DNA from: Armatimonadota bacterium | Lineage (GTDB): Bacteria; Armatimonadota; Zipacnadia; UBA1398; JAKPQA01 | Reading direction: 5' to 3' | Assembly (NCBI GenBank): GCA_029547025.1 | Contig: JAKPQA010000068.1 | Span: 1 to 64,000, forward strand | DNA: 64,000 bases | Shown: in pieces, positions 26,314 to 41,599 of the stretch | Numbering within the stretch: the stretch's first letter is position 1 | Layout: every line of letters starts with the position of its first letter | Made by a program: the position numbers and the translations under genes | The notes under the pieces: generated by a model | The model's database searches: none | What the model was told of the DNA's origin: nothing | The model's input: the letters and a program-made list of their open reading frames with translations, nothing else

Positions 26314-26663
26314 GCCATGGCCTCATTTCCGTTGGGGCTGCCGCGTGGGATCACCGCGTGCCAACGCCGTGCCAGATCGGTCCGACGCCCCTGTCGGACC
26401 AGTATAGTCCATCGGACCCACCCCTGTGTGGGGGGCGAGCTCCCGGGGGCCTTCCGTTCTCCAGTTCGGGACGGATGGCACCCCTCCCGCCTCGCGGGCC
26501 CTTCCCATTCGTCCCATCGCTGATGGTTGGGTGGATCTCCGGAAGTGCCGCATGGCGGGAACCAACCGCAGGCGGGCGGGACCCCATCCGGCCCGAGGCC
26601 ACCGACGCCTCAGGCGGCTCGTGACCGGGTGGAAGTGGGCACAGGTCCCGCGGCGCACCCGGC
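26314..26663. other. 350-bp non-coding stretch upstream of the nucleotidyltransferase gene
   Basis: No credible gene. It contains the repeated half-sites described at 26379-26418 and, on the minus strand, a lone TATACT that could be a -10 box. The part from about 26420 to 26663, next to the sulfatase stop, is GC-rich and shows nothing I can name. Confidence 0.6.
26379..26418 (-). promoter_or_regulatory. Inverted and direct repeats around a possible -10 box
   Basis: GGTCCGAC (26379-26386) and GTCGGACC (26393-26400) form a perfect 8-bp inverted repeat with a 6-nt spacer. A third half-site ATCGGACC lies at 26411-26418. On the minus strand TATACT (26406-26401) sits between the second and third half-sites, about 90 nt before the nucleotidyltransferase start. 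No convincing -35 is visible. The geometry suits a repressor operator. Confidence 0.4.
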
Positions 26664-27989
26664 CTATTCCGGCGCGCCCGGTTCGGCGTCCGGTTCCGGC
26701 ACCAGGCTCTCGACGAAACGCCGGAGCTCTCCCTCGAGCTCCTCGGCGACATCAGGGCTGCCCTCGTAGATGTTGGTGAACTCGTCGGGGTCCTCGGCCC
26801 GGTTGTACAGCTCTGAGGGTTCGCCTTCCAGCGAGAGCAGGTAGCTGTGCTCCTGGGAGCGGATGCTCCAGGCGCGCATGTGGAAGCCAGAGTAGGCGTA
26901 ATCGCGGACCGACTGGGCCTCGCCCCGGACCAACGGTCCCAGGTCAGCCCCCGTCATGCCCGCCGGTCCCTCGATGCCGAGGAAGCCCAGGATCGTGGGC
27001 ATCAAGTCACAGCTCTGGGCAAAGGCCTCACAGATCTGTCCCGCGCCCGTACCATCCGGGTACCGAAGCATGAGAGGTACGTTCACGAGTTCCTGGTGCA
27101 ACCAAGGGCGGCAGCGGCGGATGATGCCGTGCTCGCCAAACGGTACGCCATGGTCACTGGTGAAGACAACCAACGACTTCTCCAGCAGACCGAGTGACCG
27201 GGCACGATCGAGCAAGAGCCCTACCCACTTGTCCACGAAGGTGACTTCGCCGGCATAGAGCGCCCGGACATGGGCAAGCTCCTCGGGGGACAGATAGCCC
27301 TGGACATTGCCGGGCACCGGGTCCAGGATCTTCTTCCCGGTGTAGTCCGGGTCGTACATGGTGTCGAACGGCGGTGGCGGGTCCCATGGCTCGTGCGGGT
27401 CGAAGCAGTCCAGCCACAGCAGGAATGGCTGGTCGGCGTGGCGAGTCTCGAGCCAGTCCATCCCTGCCTGCATCACCTGGGCGGCGAAGTAGTCCTCCTC
27501 GGCCTGCCGTCTGCTGACGTTCTTGAGGTATTGAGCGAAACGAGGTTTGAAGATCTCATCATTCAGTCCGTCGGCTTTATAGAATGAGTCCACGTCAACC
27601 TCAATGCTGGGGTCGACGATGTAGGGGTCATACTCCTGCCCCCGGATGAACCGGGTGTAGGCAAACCCACGCGCGAAGTTCATTCCGGGTTTGAGCATGT
27701 GATAGACATCGGTGATAAGTGCTGTGTCGTATCCTTTGTCCCAGAGCGCCTCGGGCAGGGTGACATCATCATGCTCCAGCGGCTGCCATCCGCGGAATGG
27801 GAACGTGTAGCGCCCCGTCAACATGCTGTGGCGCGCGGGTATGGTCGGCAGCCCGTCGGCGTAGGCCTGAGTGAACAGGATGCTCTCCGCGCCCAGCTCA
27901 TCGAGCCGAGGCGTGTCGATGCCCTCGCCGCCGTAGCACCCCAGGCAGTCGGTCCGGAAGCTATCCGCCACGATCACGATGACGTTCAT
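26664..27989 (-). CDS. Sulfatase-fold hydrolase with Thr at the formylglycine position
   Basis: 441 aa of the alkaline-phosphatase superfamily. The N-terminal metal motif VIVADSFRTDCLGCYG, the signature region GLPTIPARHSMLTGR, CFDPHEPWDPP and FTSDHGVPFGEHG are all in place. The residue that should be Cys or Ser (later formylglycine) is Thr49, while the following Pro and Arg are kept. Thr is the nucleophile in nucleotide pyrophosphatase/phosphodiesterase relatives, so this may be a phosphodiesterase or a distinct hydrolase. There is no signal peptide. GGAGG lies 5 nt upstream of ATG 27989. It is divergent from the MEMO1-AMMECR1 gene. Confidence 0.85.
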   Translation of the reverse strand: MNVIVIVADSFRTDCLGCYGGEGIDTPRLDELGAESILFTQAYADGLPTIPARHSMLTGRYTFPFRGWQPLEHDDVTLPEALWDKGYDTALITDVYHMLKPGMNFARGFAYTRFIRGQEYDPYIVDPSIEVDVDSFYKADGLNDEIFKPRFAQYLKNVSRRQAEEDYFAAQVMQAGMDWLETRHADQPFLLWLDCFDPHEPWDPPPPFDTMYDPDYTGKKILDPVPGNVQGYLSPEELAHVRALYAGEVTFVDKWVGLLLDRARSLGLLEKSLVVFTSDHGVPFGEHGIIRRCRPWLHQELVNVPLMLRYPDGTGAGQICEAFAQSCDLMPTILGFLGIEGPAGMTGADLGPLVRGEAQSVRDYAYSGFHMRAWSIRSQEHSYLLSLEGEPSELYNRAEDPDEFTNIYEGSPDVAEELEGELRRFVESLVPEPDAEPGAPE

Positions 27990-28181
27990 CGTCTACCTCC
28001 TGCCGCCGCGTGCACGGCGGCTTTGTCCGCTCTATGGCCTTCGGCGCACCGCCGCGCAGGCCCTTCACGTAACGCCCCGACTGGGGTCGCCCGTTCGGCC
28101 CGATGCCGACAGGATAAGGCGAGGGGAACGCGAACGGGTACGGGAGACCGATTGCCGCGGTTCCGAGGAGCCTGACGCGCC

Positions 28182-29768
28182 ATGAACGTTCGATGGTCCC
28201 TGCCCGCCGGGCTGGTGGCCATGGCACTCGCCTTGCTCGTCGCCCGTGCCCTCTCACACTGGGGGGCGGCGCCGGAGAGGCCGCCGGCCACGGGGGCAAG
28301 CGTGGCCCCCCACCCTCCCGTGCGGCATCCACGCGCCCCCGTTGTGGCCGGCCCAGCGGGCCGAGGGTTCTACCCTTCGGACCCGGGGGCGCTGGGTGCG
28401 GCGCTCGACGACGCGTTTGCCCGAGCCACCCCCCCTGCGCCTGCAGGCCGGGTGATCGGGTTGGTGGTACCTCATGCTGGCTACGAGTACTCCGCCTCTG
28501 TGGCGGCGAAGGCCTACACTCTCCTTCGCGGGGCGCCGCCCGGGACCATCGTGCTGCTGGGGCCCAGTCACCGCGTCCCGGTCACCGGCGGGGCCATCGC
28601 GGAATATGACTCGTGGCGGACTCCCTTGGGCGAGATTCGGGTGGACCTGGACGTGGCGCGCGGCTTGTGCCGTACCGAGCCGCTCTTCCGCATCGACAGC
28701 GCCCCTCACGCTGAGGAGCACTGCCTCGAGGTCCAGCTCCCCTTCATCCAGCGGGTGGCTCCTGAGGCACGCATTGTGCCCGTGGCGGTTGGCGGTGGAG
28801 CGGAGGCGTCCGGCACTGCCCAGCGCCTCGCTGATGCCCTGGCGGCCGTTCTGCGCGGCCGCGATGCCGTAGTCGTGGCGAGCTCGGACATGTCTCACTA
28901 CCCGGAAACATCGGACTGCGAGCGGGTCGATCGCGCGATGCTCGTGGCCATTGCGTCGCTGGACCCGCATCGGCTGATCGTCGAGAACACTCGGCAGCTC
29001 GAGAGCGGCGTGCGCGGCCTCGAGTGCACGTTGTGCGGGCTAAGCGCCGTCGAGGTTGCCGTCCGAGCCGTCCGTGGCCTTGGGGCCCACCGGTCGCAGG
29101 TCCTCGCCTACGCCAACTCGGGCCAAGTGGTTCCCTCGACGCGACACAGGTCCGTTGGCTACGGCGCTGTGGCTTTCCTGGGCGAGGGGGCCGTTGCGGG
29201 CGACGGACCCGCGGCACTGAACGCTGCCCAACGCGCCCGGCTGATCGCGGTGGCGCGGGAGGCCATACGGGCGCGTCTTCGCGGCGAACCGCTCGAATCC
29301 GGGCAGTCCACGGATCCAGTGCTGATGCACCCGGCGGCCGTGTTTGTCACCCTGACCAAGAGCGGCCAGTTGAGAGGCTGCATCGGATGCACCGAACCGG
29401 AGCTGCCGCTGATGGATGCGGTCGCCCATTACGCTGAGCTCGCCGCATTCAGCGATCATCGCTTCCAGCCGGTGCGTGATGCCGAGCTGCCCGAGCTATG
29501 CATCGAGATCAGTGTGCTGTCTCCGCTGGTGCGGGTAACCTCGCCCGATGATATCGTGCTGGGGACACATGGCGTGATGGTCACCCAGAATGGCCGGCGG
29601 GGCCTATTCCTGCCTCAGGTCGCGACGGAGCACTCCATGAGCCGTGACGAGTTCCTGACGCGTCTGTGCACGGAGAAAGCAGGCCTGCCTGGTGACGCGT
29701 GGCAGCATGGGGCCCAGCTCTTTGTGTTCACGGTGGAGCGTTTCAGCGAGGAGCGGGGAGCTTCCTGA
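28182..29768 (+). CDS. MEMO1-AMMECR1 fusion (AmmeMemoRadiSam proteins B and A) with membrane anchor
   Basis: 528 aa. Residues 1-30 form an uncleaved anchor or signal peptide (LVAMALALLVARALSHW). MEMO1 domain, about 55-330: GRGFYPSDPGALGAALDDAF, VPHAGYEYS, LLGPSHRVP, EHCLEVQLPFIQ and SSDMSHY, all family landmarks with the conserved His residues. AMMECR1 domain, about 340-525: FVTLTKSGQLRGCIG, LRVTSPDDI-type strand, MVTQNGRRGLFLPQVATEH. The two are normally separate genes with a radical SAM enzyme; none lies here. The stop overlaps the DUF362 start (TGATG), so translation is coupled. Confidence 0.88.
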   Translation: MNVRWSLPAGLVAMALALLVARALSHWGAAPERPPATGASVAPHPPVRHPRAPVVAGPAGRGFYPSDPGALGAALDDAFARATPPAPAGRVIGLVVPHAGYEYSASVAAKAYTLLRGAPPGTIVLLGPSHRVPVTGGAIAEYDSWRTPLGEIRVDLDVARGLCRTEPLFRIDSAPHAEEHCLEVQLPFIQRVAPEARIVPVAVGGGAEASGTAQRLADALAAVLRGRDAVVVASSDMSHYPETSDCERVDRAMLVAIASLDPHRLIVENTRQLESGVRGLECTLCGLSAVEVAVRAVRGLGAHRSQVLAYANSGQVVPSTRHRSVGYGAVAFLGEGAVAGDGPAALNAAQRARLIAVAREAIRARLRGEPLESGQSTDPVLMHPAAVFVTLTKSGQLRGCIGCTEPELPLMDAVAHYAELAAFSDHRFQPVRDAELPELCIEISVLSPLVRVTSPDDIVLGTHGVMVTQNGRRGLFLPQVATEHSMSRDEFLTRLCTEKAGLPGDAWQHGAQLFVFTVERFSEERGAS

Positions 29769-30838
29769 TGATCGGGGAACTGGAACAAAGGCCTGTGTGC
29801 CGGCGCGAGTTCCTCAGGCGGACCGCGCGGCAGCTGGCGATAGCCGGGGCGGTCTCGCTGGGCGGCTGTCTGCGCGCCCAACCGGAAAGCGGGGGACCGT
29901 CCGCGGCGGCCCCGACGGTTTCCCCCACTGCGGCGCGGGCGACGGGTCGGGCGCGTGTCGTCCGCGTGACGCATCCAGATGCGTTCCGTGGGGATACCGT
30001 CTGCACCGATGCGGTGGAGCAGATGGTCGATGCGGGCATGCGGAGGCTGCTGGGCACCGCGACCGCCGCTGAGGCATTCCGTCGGCTCTTCCAGCCGGGC
30101 GACGTTGTCGGGCTCAAGGTGAACTGTCTGGCGGGTCCACTGCTGTCAACGCACCCCGAGGTTACCTACTGCGTGGCGCGCGGCATCGTCGCGGTGGGGA
30201 TCCCGTCGCGCAACGTGATCGTGTACGACCGGGAGTCGTCGGAGCTTGCCTCGGCCGGCTATGACGTGACCGTGCGGCCAGCTGACGTGCGCTGCATCGG
30301 GTCCGACATGGCCGGGTATGACTCGACCCCGACGGTGCAGGGGACTGTCGGGACTTGCTTCTCGCGTATCGTCTCGGAGCGCGTCAGCGCTCTGGTGAAC
30401 CTGCCTGTTCTCAAGGATCACGATCTGGCCGGGCTATCGGGGGCTCTGAAGAACCACTATGGGTCGATCCACAACCCCAACAAACTGCACATGAACCACT
30501 GTTCGCCCTATGTGGCCGACCTCAACTGCGCGCCGGTGCTGCGGGGCAAACAGCGGTTGGTCGTTTGCGACGCCCTGCTGTGCTGCTACGACGGAGGTCC
30601 ATCGCACAAGCCGGAGACGACTGAGGTCCGAAACAGCTTGCTCTTTTCGGAGGACGCAGTCGCCGTCGACTGGCTTTGCGCGCGGATGATCGACGAGCTC
30701 CGAGCGGCCAGGCAACTGCCGAGCCTCAAGGAGGAAGGGCGCGAACCGCGCTTCATTGCCGAGGCAGCGGCTCCGTCGAGGGGAATCGGCGTGGCGGGCG
30801 AGTCGGCGGTCGAGGTGGTGGATGTCCCTCTGGGATAG
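29768..30838 (+). CDS. Tat-signal DUF362 protein
   Basis: 356 aa. The N-terminus CRREFLRRTARQLAIAGAVS is a twin-arginine signal, and the following LGGC resembles a lipobox. The DUF362 body includes VGLKVNCLAGPLLSTHPEV, IPSRNVIVYDRESSELASAG, LPVLKDHDLAGLSGALKNHY and the LLFSEDAVAVDWLCARMIDEL end. DUF362 proteins are often fused to ferredoxin domains; none is seen here, so this is the single-domain exported form. Function is not established. It is translationally coupled to the membrane-anchored MEMO1-AMMECR1 protein, so the two may act together at the outer face of the membrane. Confidence 0.8.
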   Translation: MIGELEQRPVCRREFLRRTARQLAIAGAVSLGGCLRAQPESGGPSAAAPTVSPTAARATGRARVVRVTHPDAFRGDTVCTDAVEQMVDAGMRRLLGTATAAEAFRRLFQPGDVVGLKVNCLAGPLLSTHPEVTYCVARGIVAVGIPSRNVIVYDRESSELASAGYDVTVRPADVRCIGSDMAGYDSTPTVQGTVGTCFSRIVSERVSALVNLPVLKDHDLAGLSGALKNHYGSIHNPNKLHMNHCSPYVADLNCAPVLRGKQRLVVCDALLCCYDGGPSHKPETTEVRNSLLFSEDAVAVDWLCARMIDELRAARQLPSLKEEGREPRFIAEAAAPSRGIGVAGESAVEVVDVPLG

Positions 30839-30857
30839 TACGTGGCCGGGCCCCGGG

Positions 30858-31433
30858 CTACTTGGCCTGGCGGGTCAGCACGATGAGCGTCTCTCCCGTG
30901 TCCTGGACTTTGCTGATCGCGATCGTTGCCTTGCCATCGGCACTGGCGAACATGCAGGCACTGCCCCCACCCATCTCCATGCTCGTCTGCTTCCACCCCG
31001 GGAGCTCTTTGGTGTACCAGGCCTTGACGTCGTCGTAGGGATCCTTGGCCTTGTAGGTCGCGGTCACGCTGGTCTCGGCGTTCGTGTGGGCTTCGGGGAC
31101 CGCCGCGGCGTAGACGGGAAGGTCGAGTCTCTTGAGGGTGCTCTCGGGCACACTGACGCCAAAGTCGATCTCGCCCTTTGGCGCGAGTCCCTTGCCAGGG
31201 CCGCCTCCGGCGGAGAATGCGGCCTTGCCTTCGGGGGTGGCGATGCTGGGGCCTTTCATCCCGCCGAACGGGGGTAGCCCTCCGTCGGGGGGCGCGAGAC
31301 TCTTCCTTGCGTCCCGGATGTTTGGGTCGACTTCGATGGCGCTTTCAGGCGCCTCCGGCGGCCTGCGGCAGGCCGGGCACGCCAGCGCAAGCAGCGCCAC
31401 AGTGAGAGTAAGTGGCATTAGTGCGGCTCTCAT
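30858..31433 (-). CDS. Lipoprotein of unknown function
   Basis: 191 aa. Signal peptide MPLTLTVALLALAC with Cys19 at a plausible lipobox (LALAC), then a Pro/Gly-rich linker of about 70 residues and a compact C-terminal domain of about 90 residues: RLDLPVYAAAVPEAH, VTATYKAKDPYDDVKAWYTK, ELPGWKQTSMEMGGGSACMF, TIAISKVQDTGETLIVL. The last part resembles small alpha/beta domains of exported proteins of unknown function that contain a W-Y-x-x-x-L pattern. It lies 16 nt downstream of the GH2 gene and is likely co-transcribed. Confidence 0.65.
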   Translation of the reverse strand: MRAALMPLTLTVALLALACPACRRPPEAPESAIEVDPNIRDARKSLAPPDGGLPPFGGMKGPSIATPEGKAAFSAGGGPGKGLAPKGEIDFGVSVPESTLKRLDLPVYAAAVPEAHTNAETSVTATYKAKDPYDDVKAWYTKELPGWKQTSMEMGGGSACMFASADGKATIAISKVQDTGETLIVLTRQAK

Positions 31434-31449
31434 TCACGATCTCCTCATC

Positions 31450-37744
<6,295 letters not shown>

Positions 37745-37751
37745 CGGGGGT

Positions 37752-39506
37752 ATGAGACCGATGGTGATCGGGTTCGCCATTCTGGCCGTCCAGTCGGCGC
37801 CGAGCCATCCGGCTGTCATCCTGGTGGAGGCAGAGGCCTTTACTGAGCGCGGCGGCTGGGTCGTAGACTCCCAGTTCATGGATCAGATGGGCTCGCCATT
37901 CCTGCTGGCCCACGGGCTGGGCCGGCCTGTGTCCGACGCCGCCACGCAGGTCCTGGTCCGAGCGGCCGGGGACTACCGGGTCTGGGTGAGGACGCGCGAC
38001 TGGGTGGCTCCGTGGGGCGCGCCAGGCGCGCCGGGGCGCTTCCAGGTTGTCGTCAACGGGGAGCCACTTGGCACCACATTCGGTACGGAGGGGGCCGAAT
38101 GGCACTGGCAGGACGGGGGCACCGTCGCCCTGCCCAACGGCCTCACCCGCATCACCCTGCATGATCTGACAGGCTTTGAGGGCCGCTGCGACGCCATCGT
38201 CTTCAGTGCGGACCCGAGCTTCGTTCCGCCCCCCGAGCCGGCTGAGTTGGCCGCGTTCCGTGAAGCACACGGCGGCGTCTCCCACACGGTAAGGGAGGGT
38301 GGCCATTTCGACCTGGTGGTCGTGGGCGGGGGCATCGCGGGTATGTGCGCATCGCTGGTCGCGGCCAGACACGGCCTCACGGTGGCTCTGGTGCAGGACC
38401 GCCCGGTTCTGGGGGGCAACAACAGCTCGGAAGTCCGCGTGTGGCTGGGTGGCGAGACGGGGCTGGAGCCATACCCTCGCATCGGCGACGTGGTGCGCGA
38501 ACTCGAGCCCAAGCAGAGGGCCCAGCCGGGGCCCGCCGAGTACTACGAAGACGACCGCCGGCTCGCGCTGGTCGGCTCGGAGCCCAACATCCGCCTGCTT
38601 CTCAACTACCGAGCGAACCGGGTCCGCACCGACGCGGGGCGGATCCGCTTCGTCACCGCCCAGCACACGATCACGGGCGAGCGCGTGCGACTGAACGGTA
38701 AGTGGTTCGCCGACTGCACCGGTGACGGCACGATCGGCTATCTGGCCGGTGCCGACTACGAGATCACACTGCAGGGCCACATGGGGCCCAGTGATATGTG
38801 GTCCATCGCGGACACGGGTGCCCCGAGTCCGTTCCCGCGGTGTCCGTGGGCCTTCGACCTGACGAGCAGACCGATCCCCCCAAAGCTCGGTGAGTGGTTC
38901 TGGGAGAGCGGATTCGACCGCGACCCGATTGCCGAGGCCGAACGCATCCGGGACAACAACCTTCGCGCGATGTACGGGGCGTGGGACGCGCTCAAGAACG
39001 TGCGAGGCGAGTACCCGACGTACCGGCTCGAGTGGGCAGCATATGTGGCCGGCAAGCGCGAGTCGCGCCGATTGATGGGTGATATTGTGCTCACCCAAGA
39101 GGACATACTGAGCAACCGGGCGTTCGTGGACGCCGCAGTGCCCGCGACATGGATGATCGACCTACACCTGCCCGACCCACGGTACGCACAGGGGTTCGAG
39201 GGCGACGAGTTCATCTCCGAAGCACGCTACACAAGATACACACCACCCTACTGGGTGCCGTACCGCTGTCTGTACTCCCGCAACATCGCCAACCTGTTCA
39301 TGGCCGGGAGAGACATCAGCGTGACGCACGAGGCCTTGGGGGCGGTTCGCGTCCAGCGCACATGCGGGATGATGGGCGAGGTCGTGGGGATGGCCGCCTC
39401 ACTGTGTAGGAAGCACCGCACCAGCCCTCGAGGCGTCTTCGAGGCGCACCTGTCCGAGCTGCAGGAGCTGATGCGGCGAGGCGGTGCGGGGCCCGCTCCT
39501 CGATAG
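37752..39506 (+). CDS. FAD-dependent oxidoreductase with N-terminal beta-sandwich domain
   Basis: 584 aa. A short signal-like segment (MRPMVIGFAILAVQ) leads into a beta-sandwich of about 140 residues with EAEAFTERGGWVVDSQFMDQ and YRVWVRTRDWV, like carbohydrate-binding or PA14-type modules. The FAD domain begins with DLVVVGGGIAGMCASLVAAR, followed by RPVLGGNNSSEVRVW, KWFADCTGDGTIGYLAGADY and the C-terminal NLFMAGRDISVTHEALGAVR, typical of the FAD_oxidored family. These act on sugar or polyol substrates, but the exact reaction is unknown. ATG 37752 is preceded by GGGGG with only 1 nt spacing; ATG 37761 is the alternative. Confidence 0.85.
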   Translation: MRPMVIGFAILAVQSAPSHPAVILVEAEAFTERGGWVVDSQFMDQMGSPFLLAHGLGRPVSDAATQVLVRAAGDYRVWVRTRDWVAPWGAPGAPGRFQVVVNGEPLGTTFGTEGAEWHWQDGGTVALPNGLTRITLHDLTGFEGRCDAIVFSADPSFVPPPEPAELAAFREAHGGVSHTVREGGHFDLVVVGGGIAGMCASLVAARHGLTVALVQDRPVLGGNNSSEVRVWLGGETGLEPYPRIGDVVRELEPKQRAQPGPAEYYEDDRRLALVGSEPNIRLLLNYRANRVRTDAGRIRFVTAQHTITGERVRLNGKWFADCTGDGTIGYLAGADYEITLQGHMGPSDMWSIADTGAPSPFPRCPWAFDLTSRPIPPKLGEWFWESGFDRDPIAEAERIRDNNLRAMYGAWDALKNVRGEYPTYRLEWAAYVAGKRESRRLMGDIVLTQEDILSNRAFVDAAVPATWMIDLHLPDPRYAQGFEGDEFISEARYTRYTPPYWVPYRCLYSRNIANLFMAGRDISVTHEALGAVRVQRTCGMMGEVVGMAASLCRKHRTSPRGVFEAHLSELQELMRRGGAGPAPR

Positions 39507-39593
39507 CGGCCCGAGACGCGTGCTCGACTCAGCTCGGCGGTGCCGGAGTGGGGTCCTCGTCGGTCCCCATGGGGCCCGCCCACGCCAACCACA

Positions 39594-40964
39594 CTACATA
39601 CCCGGGTACAGATTGCTGTTGTACAGCGTCGGGATGGCCAGGGGACGAGCGTTGGAGTAGATGCAGGCCCCCCGCGCGCCGAACAGGATCACCTCGTCGC
39701 GACCATCTCCCCAGACGTCGGCCTTGAGGGCGTAGAAGTGGGCACGCGGGTCATTGTCGGGATGGCCCGGGGCGTACACCATAGGCAGCGAGTCGACCAG
39801 CTCGCCGCCGCCGTCATAGAGCACCGCCGGCTCGCCCGGCCCCCGGCCGTACACGAGAACGCACGAAGGATCGTCGGCGCCGAACCAATCGACGGCGATG
39901 CACCCCGATGCCCAGCTCTCGGGCCCCAGCTCGCGGTGCCACAGCTCCTGCCCTTTCATGTCGCACAGTATGAGGGTCGCCGGATCGCGTGAACCATCGG
40001 GCCGAGGCTGCCCTCTCGCGATCGCCGCACATTGGAGCGGCCCGTCGCCACGGTAGCGGGCGATGACGACGTGTTGCGCCTCGGCCATCGGAAGGCTCCA
40101 CAACTCCTCGCCCGCAATGCTAAGGCAATGGAGTCCATGGTTGCCAAACAGCAGGCGCCATGTGCCATCTTCGAGCCGGACCACATAGGCCGCGTCCTGG
40201 TGAGCTCCCTTGGGATCGTGCGCGAACCGCACGGTGCCATCGTGGTCGAGCAAGCAAAAGCCGAGGAAGATCTCGTCCTTGCCGTCGTCATCGACATCGC
40301 CGTAGGCCGGAAAGTGCCCGGTCGAGCCCTCCCAGTGCCACAGGACGGTGCCTTCGTGGCTCACGCCCCAGATGTTCCAGTAACGGTCCTTGACGACCAG
40401 GTCCTGTCGCCGGCCGCGGCCGGTCAGGTTCGCGAAGAGGAAGCAGTCGTCGGCCGGGGCGGGGATCGCGAACCGCCCCTTCTCCTCGCCGGTGGCGGCG
40501 TCGAGTATGACCATGAAGGCGTCGCCCTCGTAGCTGCGCGCGCGCTCGCGAGCCCACCCGCCCCACTCGTCGGGCTCGACGTACCGGGCCTGGACGACGT
40601 ACAGCACCTCGTTGGCGCCGTCGCCGTCCCAGTCGTAGATCTGCACCGGCAGGTCGGAGTAGATGACGCCGTTGTCGCGTGAGGGCGTGCCGTGCTGCCA
40701 CAGGACCTCGCCAGAGACGGTGGTGGCCGTCAGGCAGGTGATCTCGCGAGTCGCGTGGATGCTCTGCACGAACAGAAGGTCGGGCGCGCCGTCGCCATTG
40801 AGGTCACCGATCCGCACCGTCTCGGCCCCGAAGTCCTCCGTGTCGATGACGCTGACCAGATGGTGTGAGCGCGGACCCCGCTCCTCACGGGCAGGCCCGC
40901 CCGCTGCCAGCGGCGCGGATCCCACGGCCAGGGCTATGGCGCCACCCATCAGCCATGTGCACAT
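39594..40964 (-). CDS. Exported FG-GAP/PL11-like beta-propeller protein
   Basis: 456 aa. Signal peptide MGGAIALAVGSAPLAAGG is followed by repeated calcium-type Asp-rich loops: VRIGDLNGDGAPDLLFVQ, QIYDWDGDGANEVLYVV, AYGDVDDDGKDEIFLGF and ADVWGDGRDEVILFG. These are FG-GAP/VCBS repeats forming a propeller, as in rhamnogalacturonan lyases of family PL11, though I do not see the PL11 catalytic set with certainty. It is the last gene of the sulfatase operon, 12 nt after the tetraheme cytochrome gene. Possibly glycan binding. Confidence 0.75.
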   Translation of the reverse strand: MCTWLMGGAIALAVGSAPLAAGGPAREERGPRSHHLVSVIDTEDFGAETVRIGDLNGDGAPDLLFVQSIHATREITCLTATTVSGEVLWQHGTPSRDNGVIYSDLPVQIYDWDGDGANEVLYVVQARYVEPDEWGGWARERARSYEGDAFMVILDAATGEEKGRFAIPAPADDCFLFANLTGRGRRQDLVVKDRYWNIWGVSHEGTVLWHWEGSTGHFPAYGDVDDDGKDEIFLGFCLLDHDGTVRFAHDPKGAHQDAAYVVRLEDGTWRLLFGNHGLHCLSIAGEELWSLPMAEAQHVVIARYRGDGPLQCAAIARGQPRPDGSRDPATLILCDMKGQELWHRELGPESWASGCIAVDWFGADDPSCVLVYGRGPGEPAVLYDGGGELVDSLPMVYAPGHPDNDPRAHFYALKADVWGDGRDEVILFGARGACIYSNARPLAIPTLYNSNLYPGM

Positions 40965-40976
40965 TGCCAGATCCCC

Positions 40977-41591
40977 TCACTCGTGGCATTCGGCGCAGAG
41001 CCTCTTCGCGGGGGCGCGCAGGAGCTTGGCAGCGACCGCACCATGCGTCGCGTGGCACCGCCTACATCCCGCGATCGGCGTCAGCGGATGGGAGTGCGCC
41101 AGTTCGAAGTCGGCCGGCGGGTGGCACGTCAGGCAGGCATCGGGCAGGACCAGGTCGCGAATGGCGAGTGCGCCGTCCTCCTCGGAAGTCACATGGCACG
41201 CGGCGCAGTCCTGTCTGCCATCGGCCCCTCCCGGATGCGCGAATGCGACCGGCCACTCACGAACGGACTCTGGGAGATCATCGTCGCCTTTGACGAAGAC
41301 TCGTGCCACCTGTGTTCCAACCGTGATGGTGTGTTCCCCAGGCTCCAGCTCCACGCGCGCCAACACCGTGGGGGGCCGGGTGGGGACGCGCTCGGCCCGA
41401 CGGCCATCCACGGTGACCGCCAGTGCCGCGGCCTCCTCAGCCGTGAATCCGCCCACCGAGGCAACGATATCAAACCGGCCGGAGTCGAGGATGCACTCGT
41501 TGAGCGGGGACAGTATGCGCACCGCCCGCTCCAGTTCAGCCGGCGCGATCCAGACGCACAGCGTAGCCAGCGTCAGACATGCTGGTGCCAT
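40977..41591 (-). CDS. Exported tetraheme cytochrome c with N-terminal Ig-like domain
   Basis: 204 aa. A hydrophobic signal segment (CLTLATLCVWIAP) precedes a beta-rich domain of about 80 residues (ILSPLNECILDSGRFDIVAS, VLARVELEPGEHTITVG). The C-terminal 85 residues contain four CxxCH heme sites: CAACH, CLTCH, CRRCH and CAECH, with extra His in HSHPLTP and HATHG as likely axial ligands. This is the doubled-CxxCH pattern of small periplasmic electron carriers. It starts 8 nt after the Tat protein gene, so electrons may flow to or from that protein. ATG 41591 has no strong ribosome site; TTG 41597 is possible. Confidence 0.85.
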   Translation of the reverse strand: MAPACLTLATLCVWIAPAELERAVRILSPLNECILDSGRFDIVASVGGFTAEEAAALAVTVDGRRAERVPTRPPTVLARVELEPGEHTITVGTQVARVFVKGDDDLPESVREWPVAFAHPGGADGRQDCAACHVTSEEDGALAIRDLVLPDACLTCHPPADFELAHSHPLTPIAGCRRCHATHGAVAAKLLRAPAKRLCAECHE

Positions 41592-41599
41592 GCGCAAGG

